Shown here: piece after piece, positions 1 through 8,836 of the stretch
How positions within the stretch are numbered: the first letter of the stretch is position 1
Layout of the letters: each line of letters begins with the position of its first letter
Assembly (NCBI GenBank): GCA_024684815.1
Contig: JAIKWL010000023.1
Coordinates: forward strand, 1 to 64,000
Source of the DNA: Saccharofermentans sp.
GTDB lineage: Bacteria > Bacillota > Clostridia > Saccharofermentanales > Saccharofermentanaceae
Reading direction: 5' to 3'
Length of the DNA: 64,000 nt
Position numbers and translations under genes: made by a program
Notes under the pieces: generated by a model
Told to the model about the DNA's origin: nothing
The model's database searches: none
What the model saw: only the letters and a program-made list of their open reading frames with translations

Positions 1-74
1 TGAATATGAGCCTGACCGTCAACGACGTTCTTACGCTCACTTCTTCTGGGTCTTAAGCTTTTTTTCTGTGCCAT
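1..74 (-). CDS. rpsK: 30S ribosomal protein S11, N-terminal part (cut by window edge)
   Basis: Only the first 24 codons lie in the window. The translation begins MAQKKSLRPRR and continues with ERKNVVDGQAHI, the conserved basic start of bacterial S11 leading into the AHI segment. S11 forms part of the 30S platform near the mRNA exit channel. It lies 16 nt downstream of rpsM, the standard alpha-operon order rpsM-rpsK. The rest of the gene, and probably rpsD-rpoA-rplQ, should lie beyond the left edge. The call is firm because both the motif and the gene order fit, though little sequence is visible. Confidence 0.9.
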   Translation of the reverse strand, partial: MAQKKSLRPRRSERKNVVDGQAHI

Positions 75-90
75 TTTGACTTACCTCACC

Positions 91-459
91 TTACTTCTTC
101 TTACCAGCAACTGTATGCTTCGGACCCTTACGTGTACGAGCATTGGTCTTTGTGCGCTGGCCTCTTACAGGGAGTCCCAGTCTGTGGCGACGTCCGCGAA
201 GGCAGCCGATATCGGTAAGTCTCTTAATGTTGGACTGTACTTCTCTCTTAAGGTCACCTTCAACCTTGTAATTGTTTTCGATCTGGTCACGGATCTTCGC
301 AACCTCATCTTCCGTCAAATCCTTGACACGTGTATCGGGATTGATGCCTGTGTTTGCGATGATCACATCAGCACTTGTTCTTCCGATTCCGTAAATGTAG
401 GTAAGAGCAATCTGGATTCTCTTATCATTAGGTAAATCTACACCGGCTATACGAGCCAT
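91..459 (-). CDS. rpsM: 30S ribosomal protein S13
   Basis: A 122-residue protein of normal length for S13, which sits in the 30S head and contacts the P-site tRNA and S19. It starts [10 protein letters not shown], has the helix-hairpin-helix-like YGIGRTSA segment near residues 23-30 and the basic [14 protein letters not shown] tail motif near residues 98-111. A good Shine-Dalgarno (GGAGG) lies 8 nt before the ATG. It is separated from upstream rpmJ by an unusually long 218-nt spacer that may be a structured leader, and is followed after 16 nt by rpsK. Confidence 0.98.
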   Translation of the reverse strand: MARIAGVDLPNDKRIQIALTYIYGIGRTSADVIIANTGINPDTRVKDLTEDEVAKIRDQIENNYKVEGDLKREVQSNIKRLTDIGCLRGRRHRLGLPVRGQRTKTNARTRKGPKHTVAGKKK

Positions 460-677
460 TTAATGTACCTCCGTATTGGATAATGTGGTGTTAATCTCTA
501 TTGAGCACACGTAAGTCAAGGAACTCCGGGTTAGGGAGCAGCCGCCCTTTCGGTACGGGTGAACTAATATGATTATTTATTATAAAAGTGCTTTGCGGGA
601 AGGAGCTTTTATCCCGCGGCTTCCGTTATCACATCGTGCAGGGCTAATTCCGCACATCCGAAAGCCCGTCAAATGAA
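460..677 (-). promoter_or_regulatory. Long rpmJ-rpsM spacer, possible structured leader of rpsM
   Basis: This 218-nt gap has no plausible gene. Read on the minus strand it contains a hairpin with arms GCGGGA and TCCCGC (about 592-618), then an AT-rich stretch, then GC-rich blocks (about 520-560) before the rpsM ribosome binding site. Ribosomal operons are often controlled by r-protein binding to such leaders; in E. coli S4 binds upstream of rpsM. That this spacer does the same here is inference only. No clear -35/-10 pair was seen inside it. Confidence 0.35.
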
Positions 678-791
678 TCAACCCTGTCTCTGCTTGTGCT
701 TAGGGTCGGAACAAATGACCATAACCTTGCCGTTTCTGCGAATGATCTTGCACTTTTCGCACATCGGCTTTACTGACGGTCGTACTTTCAT
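678..791 (-). CDS. rpmJ: 50S ribosomal protein L36
   Basis: A 37-residue protein beginning [19 protein letters not shown] and ending KHKQRQG, the exact form of bacterial L36. It is the zinc-ribbon (C+) type: CEKC at residues 11-14, a third Cys at 27 and His at 32 complete the CxxC...C...H zinc site. The Shine-Dalgarno AGGAGG lies 6 nt before the ATG. It is the first gene of the transcript that starts at the promoter between infA and rpmJ and continues into rpsM and rpsK. Confidence 0.97.
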   Translation of the reverse strand: MKVRPSVKPMCEKCKIIRRNGKVMVICSDPKHKQRQG

Positions 792-859
792 ATTAGTACC
801 TCCTGTTGCTGTTATTTTTCCACAACAAATACAGGCGCCTTTTGAGCGCATGCTGAACT

Positions 860-887
860 ATTATAGCAGAATCTATTTGGTTTTCAA
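860..887 (-). promoter_or_regulatory. Sigma-A promoter for rpmJ-rpsM-rpsK
   Basis: On the minus strand: -35 TTGAAA (882-887), a 16-nt spacer and -10 TATAAT (860-865) preceded by TGC, an extended -10. It lies between the infA terminator and rpmJ, so it gives the alpha-operon genes their own start, separate from secY-adk-map-infA. Confidence 0.8.
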
Positions 888-930
888 CTTAAAATTTTAA
901 AGCACCCCGATATTTTCCGGGGTGCCTTTA
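888..930 (-). terminator. Rho-independent terminator after infA
   Basis: On the minus strand a 10-bp stem (GGCACCCCGG paired with TCGGGGTGCT, two G-U pairs at the ends) with a 6-nt A/T loop is followed by TTTAAAATTTT. It lies 25 nt past the infA stop and just before the rpmJ promoter, dividing the ribosomal cluster into two transcripts. Confidence 0.8.
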
Positions 931-950
931 CAGTGCCTGTATCAGGCTTA

Positions 951-1178
951 TTATTTCTTTTTTTCGCCTCTCCAGGTGATCCTGCCGCGGGAAAGGTCGT
1001 ATGGCGAGATTTCCATTGTTACTTTGTCGCCCGGAAGAATCTTGATGTAATTCTGTCTAAGCTTTCCTGACAAATGAGCAAGAACAACATGGCCGCTGTC
1101 GAGCTTTACTTTGAACATTGCATTGGGCAATGCTTCATCAACTACTCCCAGTACTTCGATAACATCTTCCTTCGCCAT
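951..1178 (-). CDS. infA: Translation initiation factor IF-1
   Basis: A 75-residue S1/OB-fold protein that binds the 30S A site and assists IF-2 and IF-3 in initiation. It begins [13 protein letters not shown] and carries the family segments [19 protein letters not shown] and the C-terminal [11 protein letters not shown]. Its ATG overlaps the map stop codon in a TAATG, and the ribosome binding site GAGGAGGG lies within the end of map, so the two are translationally coupled. The order adk-map-infA-rpmJ is typical of Firmicutes. Confidence 0.98.
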   Translation of the reverse strand: MAKEDVIEVLGVVDEALPNAMFKVKLDSGHVVLAHLSGKLRQNYIKILPGDKVTMEISPYDLSRGRITWRGEKKK

Positions 1179-1948
1179 TAATAACCCTCCTCATAATCAT
1201 ATGTTGTAAGATACGGACCCTCATCCGTGATCAGGATCGTATTCTCATAGTGGCTGGCAGGCTTGCCGTCCTGTGTAACTATAGTCCAGCGGTCATCTAA
1301 GATCTCTATCTCACGTGTACCCAATGTTATCATCGGTTCGATACAGATTGCCATACCCTTTTTAAGTTTATAGCCGTGTCCCGGTCTTCCGTAATTAGGG
1401 ACATCGGGATCCTGATGCATTGTTGTTCCTATGCCGTGACCCGTGAGTTCTCTTACGACGCCGTAACCTAAACCTTCACAGTATTCCTGGACTGCATGAC
1501 CGATGTCGCCGGTCCTCATGCCTGCCTTGGCATATTCCAGTCCTATCCAGAAAGACTTCTCAGTGTGTTCGACAAGAGCCTTAACTTCGGGGGCCACCTC
1601 ACCTACCATATAAGTTCTGCAGGCATCCGACTGATATCCGTCAAGGATCGCTCCGACGTCAACCGAGATGATGTCCCCTTCCTTTAAGATCCTCGACTTG
1701 TTCGGGATCCCGTGAACGACCTCTTCGTTGACGGAAGCGCAGATGGTTCCGGGGAACGGAGGCTGGCCATAGTTGAGGAAAGACGGGATGCCGTTATGAC
1801 TTCTTATAATGTCATAACAGAGCTTATCAACATCATGTGTGGATATGCCGGGCTTGATCTCGTCTCTGCAAGCCTTGAAGACGTGCTGCAGGATCTTGCC
1901 TGCCGCCTTCATCTTCTCAAATTCTTCATCGGTAAGTATCTCTACCAT
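1178..1948 (-). CDS. map: Methionine aminopeptidase, type I
   Basis: A 256-residue cytosolic metalloprotease that removes the initiator Met from nascent proteins. The five metal ligands are visible: Asp in [10 protein letters not shown], Asp in YQSDACRTY, His in [10 protein letters not shown], Glu in CIEPMI and Glu in HYENTILIT. The length matches type I enzymes without the N-terminal zinc extension. The start is supported by AAAGGT 8 nt upstream. It lies 19 nt after adk and overlaps infA by one base. Confidence 0.98.
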   Translation of the reverse strand: MVEILTDEEFEKMKAAGKILQHVFKACRDEIKPGISTHDVDKLCYDIIRSHNGIPSFLNYGQPPFPGTICASVNEEVVHGIPNKSRILKEGDIISVDVGAILDGYQSDACRTYMVGEVAPEVKALVEHTEKSFWIGLEYAKAGMRTGDIGHAVQEYCEGLGYGVVRELTGHGIGTTMHQDPDVPNYGRPGHGYKLKKGMAICIEPMITLGTREIEILDDRWTIVTQDGKPASHYENTILITDEGPYLTTYDYEEGY

Positions 1949-1967
1949 TATATATACCTTTTTCTAA

Positions 1968-2609
1968 TCAGAGTCCTAATTTCTTAAGGCCGGCTTCGAT
2001 GGAAGCTATGCATGTCTCGGAATCGACATTGTTGTTGCCTTCAACGATGATGCCTCTCTCATTATAAAAATCAATAAGAGGCTGGGTGTTGATCCTGTAT
2101 GTCTCGAGTCTCTTTGCAACAGTCTCCGGATTATCATCAGATCTCTGGATCACATTGCCGCCACAGACATCACAGATGCCTTCTGTTTTTGTAGGCATGT
2201 ATTTTACGTTGAAACTTGCGCCGCACTTCTCACAGACACGTCTTGTGGTAACTCTGTCCATGATGATCTCGTCATCACAGATAACATAGACCACTGCATC
2301 GATCTTGGCGCCCATCTTATCGAGAGCCTCAGCCTGTGCAATATTTCTGGGGAATCCGTCAAGGATATATCCTTTTTCGCAATCAGGATTGCTGAGTCTG
2401 TCCTCCACCATTCTTATAGTGACATCATCAGGAACAAGTGCGCCTTTGTCCATGTAGGTCTTTGCCTCAATGCCCAAAGGAGTGTTCTCTTTGAGGTTGT
2501 ATCTGAACAGGTCGCCTGTGGAGATGTGGACAAGATCATACTTCTCTCTTAAAACGGTTGCTGTTGTTCCCTTGCCTGATCCGGGTGCGCCTAAAATGAT
2601 CAAGTTCAT
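1968..2609 (-). CDS. adk: Adenylate kinase with zinc-binding LID
   Basis: A 213-residue kinase that converts ATP + AMP to 2 ADP. It has the P-loop GAPGSGKGT at residues 7-15, the AMP-site GDLFR, the DGFPR motif (residues 84-88) and a LID domain with two CxxC pairs (CEKCGA and CDVCGG, about residues 127-150) expected to bind a structural zinc, as in many Gram-positive Adk proteins. The Shine-Dalgarno AGGAGG lies upstream of the ATG. It follows secY by 12 nt in the usual secY-adk-map order. Confidence 0.98.
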   Translation of the reverse strand: MNLIILGAPGSGKGTTATVLREKYDLVHISTGDLFRYNLKENTPLGIEAKTYMDKGALVPDDVTIRMVEDRLSNPDCEKGYILDGFPRNIAQAEALDKMGAKIDAVVYVICDDEIIMDRVTTRRVCEKCGASFNVKYMPTKTEGICDVCGGNVIQRSDDNPETVAKRLETYRINTQPLIDFYNERGIIVEGNNNVDSETCIASIEAGLKKLGL

Positions 2610-2621
2610 AAATAAACCTCC

Positions 2622-3929
2622 TTATTTGCTGTAATTCTTACGTCTCTTATCTTTGCCTGCAGCCTTCTGCTTTTCTTCTTCAGCCTTAATGGCATTATCG
2701 AGCAAGGTCTTCATCTCGATAAATCCTCCGCCGATAAGCAAAAGGGCCACACCGTTATAGAAAATGCCGTTAAAGGCAGGTATAAAGCTTATAGCCATCG
2801 GGATCACGCTGATGAGGAGCAGATAAGCACAGTCTGCACTGTTAAGGTTATTGTACATGGACATCAGATACTGTGATGTCTGCTTGCCGGGTCTCAGTCC
2901 CTGGATATAACCGCCGTTCTGCTTGAGCTGATTGGAAATATCAACAGGATTGAACTGCATCATCGCGAAAATATAAGTGAAGAAAACGACAAACACGATA
3001 TAAAGAGGAATAAATCCTACGCTCGTCGGGAAATTCTTTATGCTCTGGGCCCAGCCGATATCGGAACCCGGAACTGCCATAGCTATAATTGCAGGAACAA
3101 AGAGCAGAACAGTCATGGAATAGATGATAGGCATAATGCCTGCCTGTGCAACTTTGACGGGAATAACCTGATTCTGCATTCCGAACTGCTTCATTCCGAC
3201 TGTTCTCTTTGAGAAAAGGATCCTTACCTTCTTCTCTCCCATATTTGCAAGGAGAACAACGAAGAGCATTCCGATCATAAGGAAAAGGCCGATTATCATA
3301 AACAGGAGAGCGATATATACACCAACGCTCTCAGCTTCAAAATAGAGCATTACGACTTCACGGGGAAGATTACGGATGAGGCTTGCGATGATAATGATCG
3401 TAAGTCCGTCGCCAATTCCCTTAGTGTTAAGGAGCTCAACACACCAGCCGCAGAATGCACTTCCTATAGCAACAGTTATTCCGCAGAGAATGATGGCAAC
3501 CCAGAAATTGATATTTGTGATAACCGCATCTCTCATGCCTACACAATAAAGGATCGCAAAGACAGCCGACATTGAAACGGAAGCTATCCTCGTATACTTC
3601 ATGATGGTCTTGGAACCCTCATCACCCAACTGAGCCATGTTTCTGAGCTTCGGTACTGCGAGTGTCAATATCTGCATCAGGATAGATGCAACAAGGAAAG
3701 GGAAAATGCCGAGGCTTACTATCGAAGCATTCGAGAGTGCCCTGAATGAAAGCACGTTAATGACCAAACCGGTGCTTCCCCAATCGCCTGCCGCCTTTAC
3801 GGCAGCATCATGATTTAATCCGGGGATCGGAACGATCGTAAGCAGGCAAAGAACGGATACGATAAGAAAAGTGAAAAGCAGCTTTTTCTTTATCTCCGGT
3901 GTCTTAAAGCTATCTTTCAAAGTGCCCAT
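2622..3929 (-). CDS. secY: Protein translocase subunit SecY
   Basis: A 435-residue, ten-helix channel protein of the Sec translocon, of usual length. Family segments include VPIPGLNHDA near the N-terminus, the plug-region sequence around LSNASIVSLGIFPF, the long cytoplasmic loop with KVRILFSKRTVG, and GGYIQGLRPGKQT near residue 340. It is followed by adk after 12 nt. Upstream, where Firmicutes normally have rplO, there is instead the 3' end of alr on the same strand, so the spc operon is broken here and secY has its own probable promoter. Confidence 0.98.
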   Translation of the reverse strand: MGTLKDSFKTPEIKKKLLFTFLIVSVLCLLTIVPIPGLNHDAAVKAAGDWGSTGLVINVLSFRALSNASIVSLGIFPFLVASILMQILTLAVPKLRNMAQLGDEGSKTIMKYTRIASVSMSAVFAILYCVGMRDAVITNINFWVAIILCGITVAIGSAFCGWCVELLNTKGIGDGLTIIIIASLIRNLPREVVMLYFEAESVGVYIALLFMIIGLFLMIGMLFVVLLANMGEKKVRILFSKRTVGMKQFGMQNQVIPVKVAQAGIMPIIYSMTVLLFVPAIIAMAVPGSDIGWAQSIKNFPTSVGFIPLYIVFVVFFTYIFAMMQFNPVDISNQLKQNGGYIQGLRPGKQTSQYLMSMYNNLNSADCAYLLLISVIPMAISFIPAFNGIFYNGVALLLIGGGFIEMKTLLDNAIKAEEEKQKAAGKDKRRKNYSK

Positions 3930-3971
3930 TAAATGACATTCTCCTTAATTACATGTAAATAAAGCGTGTGT

Positions 3972-4000
3972 ATTATATCGCAAATCCGCTGATTTTTCAT
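3972..4000 (-). promoter_or_regulatory. Probable promoter of secY-adk-map-infA
   Basis: On the minus strand, -10 TATAAT (3972-3977) is preceded at 17 nt by ATGAAA (3995-4000, 4 of 6 matches to TTGACA). A perfect inverted repeat CGGAGGAT/ATCCTCCG overlaps the alr stop codon just upstream (about 4031-4047) but has no T-tract, so read-through from alr remains possible. Since secY is detached from the rest of spc, a promoter here is expected. Confidence 0.55.
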
Positions 4001-4034
4001 CAAGAATTATAATATATGCGGAGTTTGCGGAGGA

Positions 4035-5165
4035 TTATCCTCCGACATATATCCTTCTGACTCTCTTTCCGACATCACAGGTGATCTCATAATTGATCGT
4101 TCCCAGAGCTTCGGCAAGTTCATCTGCGGACCTCTCTGATCCGAATACAGTAACCTTGTCACCTATGGAAGGTCTGATCTCAAGATCGGTCGTGTCGACC
4201 ATGCACATATCCATACAGATATTGCCGATAATTGGGCATCTCCTGCCTCCTATTATCAGTTCAAATCCGTTGGAAAGCCTTCTGGAAAGACCGTCGGCAT
4301 AACCTATTCCGACAGTCGTAACCTCAGTCGGACGTCCGGCTGTAAAGTGTCTTCCGTAACTTATTGTGGTTCCCACAGGAACCGTCTTGACATGAATAAC
4401 TTTCGCATACCAGTTCATGACCGGCTTCAGATCAATGTCGGTAACGGGCTTTGGACATCCCGGCGGCATCAGCCCGTAGAGGATTATTCCCGCTCTTACC
4501 ATATCCAGGTGCATTTCAGGGAACCTCAGGATGCCTGCGCTGTTGCAGATATGTCTTTTTGCAAAATGTATGCCTTTATCCTCAAGTTCACCGATCTGGT
4601 TAAGGAACTGATCGAACTGGTATCTTGTATAGTCGTCATCATCAGTATCCGCCACGGCGAAATGAGAGAAGATCCCGTATGGTTCGATGCCCGGCAATGT
4701 GCAGGATCTTACGATCTCTTCTGTTCCGGATCCGTCTGTCTTAAAGCCGATCCTTCCCATTCCGGTATCAAGTTTTATGTGGATCCTGCATTTCTTTCCC
4801 GCCTTAACGGCTTCATCCGATAATGCTTTTGCGATCTCATATGAATAGACGGCCTGCTCGACATCAAATCTTACGGCATCCCTGAATCTTGAGGGGTCAG
4901 TAAAGCCTAAAGTCATCATGGGAACATCTATTCCGTGTTTCCGGAGTTCAACGGCTTCATCGATGGTGGCAAGACAGAGACCTGCAGCGCCGGAATCGAT
5001 AAGCGTCTTTGCCGTCTCCAATGCTCCGTGCCCGTATGCGTCAGCCTTTACGACAGCCAGGATACCCGTGCCCGGAGTAGTCGCCTTCTTTATCTGCTCA
5101 AAATTATGCTTCAGTGCATCAAGATCTATCTCTACACATGAACGGTCAAAAGTATTCTCACTCAT
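4035..5165 (-). CDS. alr: Alanine racemase
   Basis: A 376-residue PLP enzyme that makes D-alanine for peptidoglycan. PLP-binding Lys is in VVKADAYGHG near residue 43; the catalytic Tyr of the second face is in TTISYGRHF near residue 270; the C-terminal domain has NICMDMCMVD. An upstream in-frame extension to 5399 is possible, but it would run across the end of nnrD in another frame and has no homology, so the ATG at 5163-5165 is chosen. That start overlaps the nnrD stop in the 8-nt string ATGAGTGA, implying translational coupling. Confidence 0.95.
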   Translation of the reverse strand: MSENTFDRSCVEIDLDALKHNFEQIKKATTPGTGILAVVKADAYGHGALETAKTLIDSGAAGLCLATIDEAVELRKHGIDVPMMTLGFTDPSRFRDAVRFDVEQAVYSYEIAKALSDEAVKAGKKCRIHIKLDTGMGRIGFKTDGSGTEEIVRSCTLPGIEPYGIFSHFAVADTDDDDYTRYQFDQFLNQIGELEDKGIHFAKRHICNSAGILRFPEMHLDMVRAGIILYGLMPPGCPKPVTDIDLKPVMNWYAKVIHVKTVPVGTTISYGRHFTAGRPTEVTTVGIGYADGLSRRLSNGFELIIGGRRCPIIGNICMDMCMVDTTDLEIRPSIGDKVTVFGSERSADELAEALGTINYEITCDVGKRVRRIYVGG

Positions 5166-6051
5166 CTTCGCTGTCCCACCCTGCCTCGAGGTATGCATCC
5201 TTAAGATAAAATTCAAGATCTGTCGGCAGCATTGCTCTCCTGCCGAGATCTCCGGCACAGATCTGTCCTGCCATGGAATGAATAAACACTGCCGAGCATG
5301 CTGCCTTATAAGGTTCCATTCCCTGCGCGAGAAGTCCCGCAACAAGTCCGGCCAGGACATCCCCTGATCCGCCTTTTGCAAGTCCGCTGTTCGGGACATC
5401 GTTTATAAAGATCTTTCCGTCCGGCGTAGCCACTATGGTCTTAGCGCTCTTGAGGACAGTTACGCAGTTATTCCCGGAAGCAAAGCCTGCGGCAAGGTTT
5501 TCCGCATCAGATAAGACTTCGGCATTTGAAAGACCGGTAAGCCCTGCAAACTCTCCTATGTGGGGAGTTATAACTGCGGAAACAGCTCTTTCTTTAAGAC
5601 GGTCTTTAAATCTGGATAAGACATCAGGCTTAACAGGCAATGCGCCTGCATCAAGAACGATATTTCCTGCTTTTTCAAGGAATACTTCCGTAAGAGCTTC
5701 CATACCGTCATAATCTCTCGGCATTCCGGATCCGATAAGGACAGAGTCTGCCTTAGCGCAAAGCAAAGCAGCTTTTCTTAAGAGCGCGGCAGCAGGTTCC
5801 GGTCTCTTCTCGAGAAGAGCGCACGGCTCGTTGCAGCTTACGGCATTAAGGGTCCTGTCTTCCGAGAACACCTTAACAAGGCCTGCTCCGGATCTCAATG
5901 CGGCGCCTGCAGCCATAACGGCCGCGCCGGTCATGTATTCGGAACCGGCACATATGACTGCGGTCCCGAATGTATTCTTATGTCCGTCATCAGGTCTTAG
6001 AGGTTTAAATCCCGATATCAAACTGCTGTCTATTTCGTAAATCTCAGCCAT
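5158..6051 (-). CDS. nnrD: ADP-dependent NAD(P)H-hydrate dehydratase (NnrD, YjeF C-terminal type)
   Basis: A 297-residue ribokinase-fold enzyme that repairs hydrated NADH and NADPH. The glycine-rich active-site motif [14 protein letters not shown] (about residues 223-236) includes the catalytic Asp, and ITPHIGEF is also present. Most bacteria carry this domain fused to the epimerase NnrE; here only the dehydratase half is encoded, and no NnrE is seen in the window. The start overlaps the metA stop in ATGGCTGA (8 nt) and its end overlaps alr by 8 nt. Confidence 0.93.
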   Translation of the reverse strand: MAEIYEIDSSLISGFKPLRPDDGHKNTFGTAVICAGSEYMTGAAVMAAGAALRSGAGLVKVFSEDRTLNAVSCNEPCALLEKRPEPAAALLRKAALLCAKADSVLIGSGMPRDYDGMEALTEVFLEKAGNIVLDAGALPVKPDVLSRFKDRLKERAVSAVITPHIGEFAGLTGLSNAEVLSDAENLAAGFASGNNCVTVLKSAKTIVATPDGKIFINDVPNSGLAKGGSGDVLAGLVAGLLAQGMEPYKAACSAVFIHSMAGQICAGDLGRRAMLPTDLEFYLKDAYLEAGWDSEDE

Positions 6052-7018
6052 TTTTCTCCAGATCTCTGTTAGGCACCAAATCCTCGTTGCGGATACTCCT
6101 GATCGAGCTGATGTCGAACGGAGTCTCCTGATATACGTAGTAATTGAGCCAGTTTGTATACATTAATGTTGCGGATGATCTCCATCTGAGGAGCGGACCG
6201 TTAGACGGATCATCATCAATATAGTAGTTCTTGGGAAGATCGACATCTTCAAGTCCGGCATTAAGGTCTCTTTTATATTCCCTGTCAAGGGTATCCCTGT
6301 CATACTCCGAATGACCGGTAATGAAGAACTGCCTGCCGTGGAGATCCGATACGGCATATATGCCGCACTCCTCGGATTCAGAAAGGATCCTTAAGTCACT
6401 TCTCTTCTCCACGTCTTCACGTCTTACTTCCGTATAACGGGAATGCGGAACATAGAAGATATCGTCAAAACCTCTGAAGAGCTTTACGGGTCTTGACCAT
6501 GTCATGGAGTGCTCGAAAACACCGAAGACCTTCTTATCAAGGACTATCTTAGGGATACCGTAATGGTAATAAAGTCCTGCAAATGCTCCCCAGCACAGAT
6601 GAAGTGTCGAGTAAACATGCGTCTTGCTCCATTCCATTATCTCGCACAGTTCGGGCCAGTAATCAACTTCTTCAAAGTCAAGCTTCTCAATGGGTGCGCC
6701 TGTGATGATCATGCCGTCGAAAAACTCTTCCGAGATCTCCGGAAACGTCTTGTAAAACTTTATGAGATGTTCAGCCGGAGTGTGCGTCGACTGATGAGTC
6801 TTGGTAAATAAGAGCTCTATATCGACCTGGATCGGCGAATTGGACAGCGCTCTTAACAGCTGCGTCTCAGTCGTCGATTTGTCAGGCATAAGGTTAAGGA
6901 TCAGGATCCTGATAGGTCGGATGTCCTGGGACAGGGCCCTGTTCTCCTCCATAACGAAGATTCTTTCCTGTTCAAGGATATGCCTTGCCGGAAGATTATC
7001 TGCTATTCTTATAGGCAT
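6044..7018 (-). CDS. metA: Homoserine O-acyltransferase, MetA type, probably acetyl-CoA specific
   Basis: A 324-residue class I glutamine-amidotransferase-fold enzyme that acylates homoserine as the first committed step of methionine synthesis. The nucleophile Cys is in [10 protein letters not shown] (near residue 142), with the His of [13 protein letters not shown] and the following Glu. At the residue reported to set acyl-donor choice, E. coli MetA has Gly (GAPLG); here it is Glu (TGAPIE), the form associated with acetyl-CoA use in Bacillus. The Shine-Dalgarno AAGGAGG is strong. It lies between the kinase-like gene and nnrD. Confidence 0.93.
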   Translation of the reverse strand: MPIRIADNLPARHILEQERIFVMEENRALSQDIRPIRILILNLMPDKSTTETQLLRALSNSPIQVDIELLFTKTHQSTHTPAEHLIKFYKTFPEISEEFFDGMIITGAPIEKLDFEEVDYWPELCEIMEWSKTHVYSTLHLCWGAFAGLYYHYGIPKIVLDKKVFGVFEHSMTWSRPVKLFRGFDDIFYVPHSRYTEVRREDVEKRSDLRILSESEECGIYAVSDLHGRQFFITGHSEYDRDTLDREYKRDLNAGLEDVDLPKNYYIDDDPSNGPLLRWRSSATLMYTNWLNYYVYQETPFDISSIRSIRNEDLVPNRDLEKNG

Positions 7019-7042
7019 TTTCTGCCTCCTTTAAATCGAAAA

Positions 7043-8056
7043 TCAATGAGGTCCGATGAATTCATTAAGAATGGATTCCTCGGGAACCTGCTCGGGACTG
7101 ATAACCGGGATCTTCCCCAGATGCCCCATCAGTTTATTTGCCTTTACAAGTGCGGCAGAAAGATCTGCAAAGGGTTTGCCTGTAGGCGACTTCTCCATGA
7201 AGACCGAAGGTTCGATCGAACCTTTCAGCGCCTTGTCCAGCGCTTCGCTGATGTCTCCCATAGCCATGGGAGCGACAATGAGCGTCTCGTATGCCAAAAA
7301 TGAATTGACGTGGTAATCCGCACTCGTAAGATATTCCTCGTAATAAAGATCTTCCGATTTTCTTATCATCGGCCAGTAGTCGATCGTGGCAAGAGCATGT
7401 GCACTCCTGTGACGGTAATCCCTGATTATCCTCCTTAAGAGCCTTATCTCGTTGCTGTCCATAAGCTTCGAATCACAGAACACGTTTCCGTAGGGCATGA
7501 TGAATACTTTGGAGCATTTATCGGAAGGACATTCACCCGAGATCCTTGAGGATAATCCGTGAAGTCCTTCAACGATCAGGACACCGTCATCACCTAAGGA
7601 AATGGCATTGGAAGGATCTCCTTCCTTCTGCTGCCTGATATTAAAATCAAAAAACGGCGGGATAACGGTCTCTCCGGCCAGAAGAGCCTTTATATCATGC
7701 TGTATCCTGTCAACATCCAGAGCATCGATCGTCTCGAAATCAGGTCTTCCCTCTTTGTCGCATTTAAGCACCTTGAGATTATAGTAATCGTCAAGGGACA
7801 GGTGGACAGCTTTTCTGCCCTTTTCATTTATCGTCTTTGAAAGTCTTAATGTGAAAGTGGTCTTTCCGGATGAAGTAGGACCCGATACGAATATAGCTCT
7901 CTTGTTCGGATCTGAAATGATCTCATCACAAATGGAATCGATCCTTCCGACAAATCCGTTCTCCGATTCTTCGATAAAACGCGGAAGCCTTACGGCGCCG
8001 AGGGATTCCTCGAGCTCTTCAACTGTTATATCGATTCTGTCCCTAAGCTCTGCCAT
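7043..8056 (-). CDS. Uridine kinase / phosphoribulokinase-family P-loop kinase
   Basis: A 337-residue cytosolic protein with a P-loop VSGPTSSGKTTFTLRL (about residues 57-72), the nucleoside-kinase segment LSLDDYYN (about 88-95) and the Walker B-like VLIVEGLHGL. Clostridial relatives are often about 550 residues with a threonyl-tRNA-synthetase-like (TGS) N-terminal part; this one is short and begins with a 40-residue helical leader instead. The substrate cannot be read from sequence; uridine or another nucleoside is the family expectation. A strong ribosome binding site (AAGGAGA) precedes the ATG. It lies 24 nt upstream of metA. Confidence 0.8.
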   Translation of the reverse strand: MAELRDRIDITVEELEESLGAVRLPRFIEESENGFVGRIDSICDEIISDPNKRAIFVSGPTSSGKTTFTLRLSKTINEKGRKAVHLSLDDYYNLKVLKCDKEGRPDFETIDALDVDRIQHDIKALLAGETVIPPFFDFNIRQQKEGDPSNAISLGDDGVLIVEGLHGLSSRISGECPSDKCSKVFIMPYGNVFCDSKLMDSNEIRLLRRIIRDYRHRSAHALATIDYWPMIRKSEDLYYEEYLTSADYHVNSFLAYETLIVAPMAMGDISEALDKALKGSIEPSVFMEKSPTGKPFADLSAALVKANKLMGHLGKIPVISPEQVPEESILNEFIGPH

Positions 8057-8077
8057 ACAGTCTCCTTTACAGCATCT

Positions 8078-8686
8078 TTATTTTCGCTGAGGAAAAAACC
8101 TCTTGATGATAAGCGTATTAACCAGCCAATCCCATGCATACTGAACGAGTTTTACAGCCAGATATATAAGGCTCGGAATAACGATCGCCGCTATTACCAG
8201 AAGCAGAACCGTTCCCACAACATGGACACCGCCGGCCAGGACTCCCAAAACCGTTGAAAAAGAGCCCGCACTTGCCTGGAATTTCTCTGTATATTTCTCA
8301 AGCGTGCTGTTGAGATATTTGATAAGGAAATCCTGAAGATCGTCAACCTGTACTGACAGTCTTGGAAGGAGAAGGCTCACAGTGTAGCTGATGATCAGAT
8401 ATGATTTGAAAATCTTCACAGATATGATTGCTAATTTGCCCCACAAGGGCATTCGGTAATATCTGAAGCAGATAAAGGGATTTGCCAGGAAGAGCAAAGT
8501 AAAGACGGCAATATGTATAGGTCCGATATTGCCGAATCCCAAAAGACCTTTCCCGAGGATGTAGATATAAAGGATTATCGCATCAACCAAAAGCCCGTAC
8601 AGAACGAACAAACCGAAATGCTTACGGTTCTCGTAATCCGTATCGCTCCATAGTCTACCAAGTAATAGTCCTTCCAGATAATCCAA
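8078..8686 (-). CDS. Multi-pass membrane protein, unknown
   Basis: 202 residues with about four hydrophobic helices (near residues 26-46, 56-74, 85-105 and 147-178), an amphipathic segment at 110-145 and a basic C-terminus (IKRFFPQRK). The start is a TTG at 8684-8686 preceded by GAGGAGAG. I do not recognise a named family. It is the first gene of the run leading to the uridine-kinase-like gene, metA, nnrD and alr, from which it is separated by only 21 nt. Confidence 0.7.
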   Translation of the reverse strand: MDYLEGLLLGRLWSDTDYENRKHFGLFVLYGLLVDAIILYIYILGKGLLGFGNIGPIHIAVFTLLFLANPFICFRYYRMPLWGKLAIISVKIFKSYLIISYTVSLLLPRLSVQVDDLQDFLIKYLNSTLEKYTEKFQASAGSFSTVLGVLAGGVHVVGTVLLLVIAAIVIPSLIYLAVKLVQYAWDWLVNTLIIKRFFPQRK

Positions 8687-8713
8687 AACTGTTCTCTCCT
8701 CAGATCTTATATC

Positions 8714-8752
8714 CCCGGGAAGCAGACCCGGGCATATTAATGAATTTTATCA
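8714..8752 (-). promoter_or_regulatory. Extended -10 promoter and leader hairpin before the 8078-8686 gene
   Basis: Minus strand: TGATAAAAT (8744-8752) is an extended -10 element; the best -35 (TTGTAG) is 20 nt away, so it would rely on the TGn motif. Just downstream the leader contains CCCGGG-TCTGCTT-CCCGGG (8714-8732), a stable stem ending 10-15 nt before the ribosome binding site of a TTG-started gene, where it could modulate initiation. Confidence 0.45.
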
Positions 8753-8779
8753 CATTAGAACTAATGCGACTACAAAGAC

Positions 8780-8804
8780 AAAAAAGCAGGTCCCCTGCCT
8801 GCCG
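8780..8804 (-). terminator. Terminator after the 8837-9250 gene
   Basis: Minus strand GCAGG-GGA-CCTGC followed by TTTTTTG (T-tract at 8781-8785 and beyond), within the spacer after the small unknown gene. It is a short but GC-rich stem with the expected T-run. Confidence 0.65.
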
Positions 8805-8836
8805 TATCTCAAAGATCTTTGTTCTATCCCCTGTAA

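Noticed and set aside
4031..4047. Terminator at the alr stop codon
   Set aside because: The CGGAGGAT/ATCCTCCG palindrome is perfect but has no T-tract and almost no loop, so it is not called as a terminator.
4035..5399. 78-residue N-terminal extension of alanine racemase
   Set aside because: It would overlap nnrD by about 240 nt in another frame, has no family counterpart, and the internal ATG at 5165 gives the standard N-terminus.
7043..8056. Uridine kinase gene named udk
   Set aside because: The protein differs in length and N-terminus from Udk, and the substrate is not evident, so no symbol was given.
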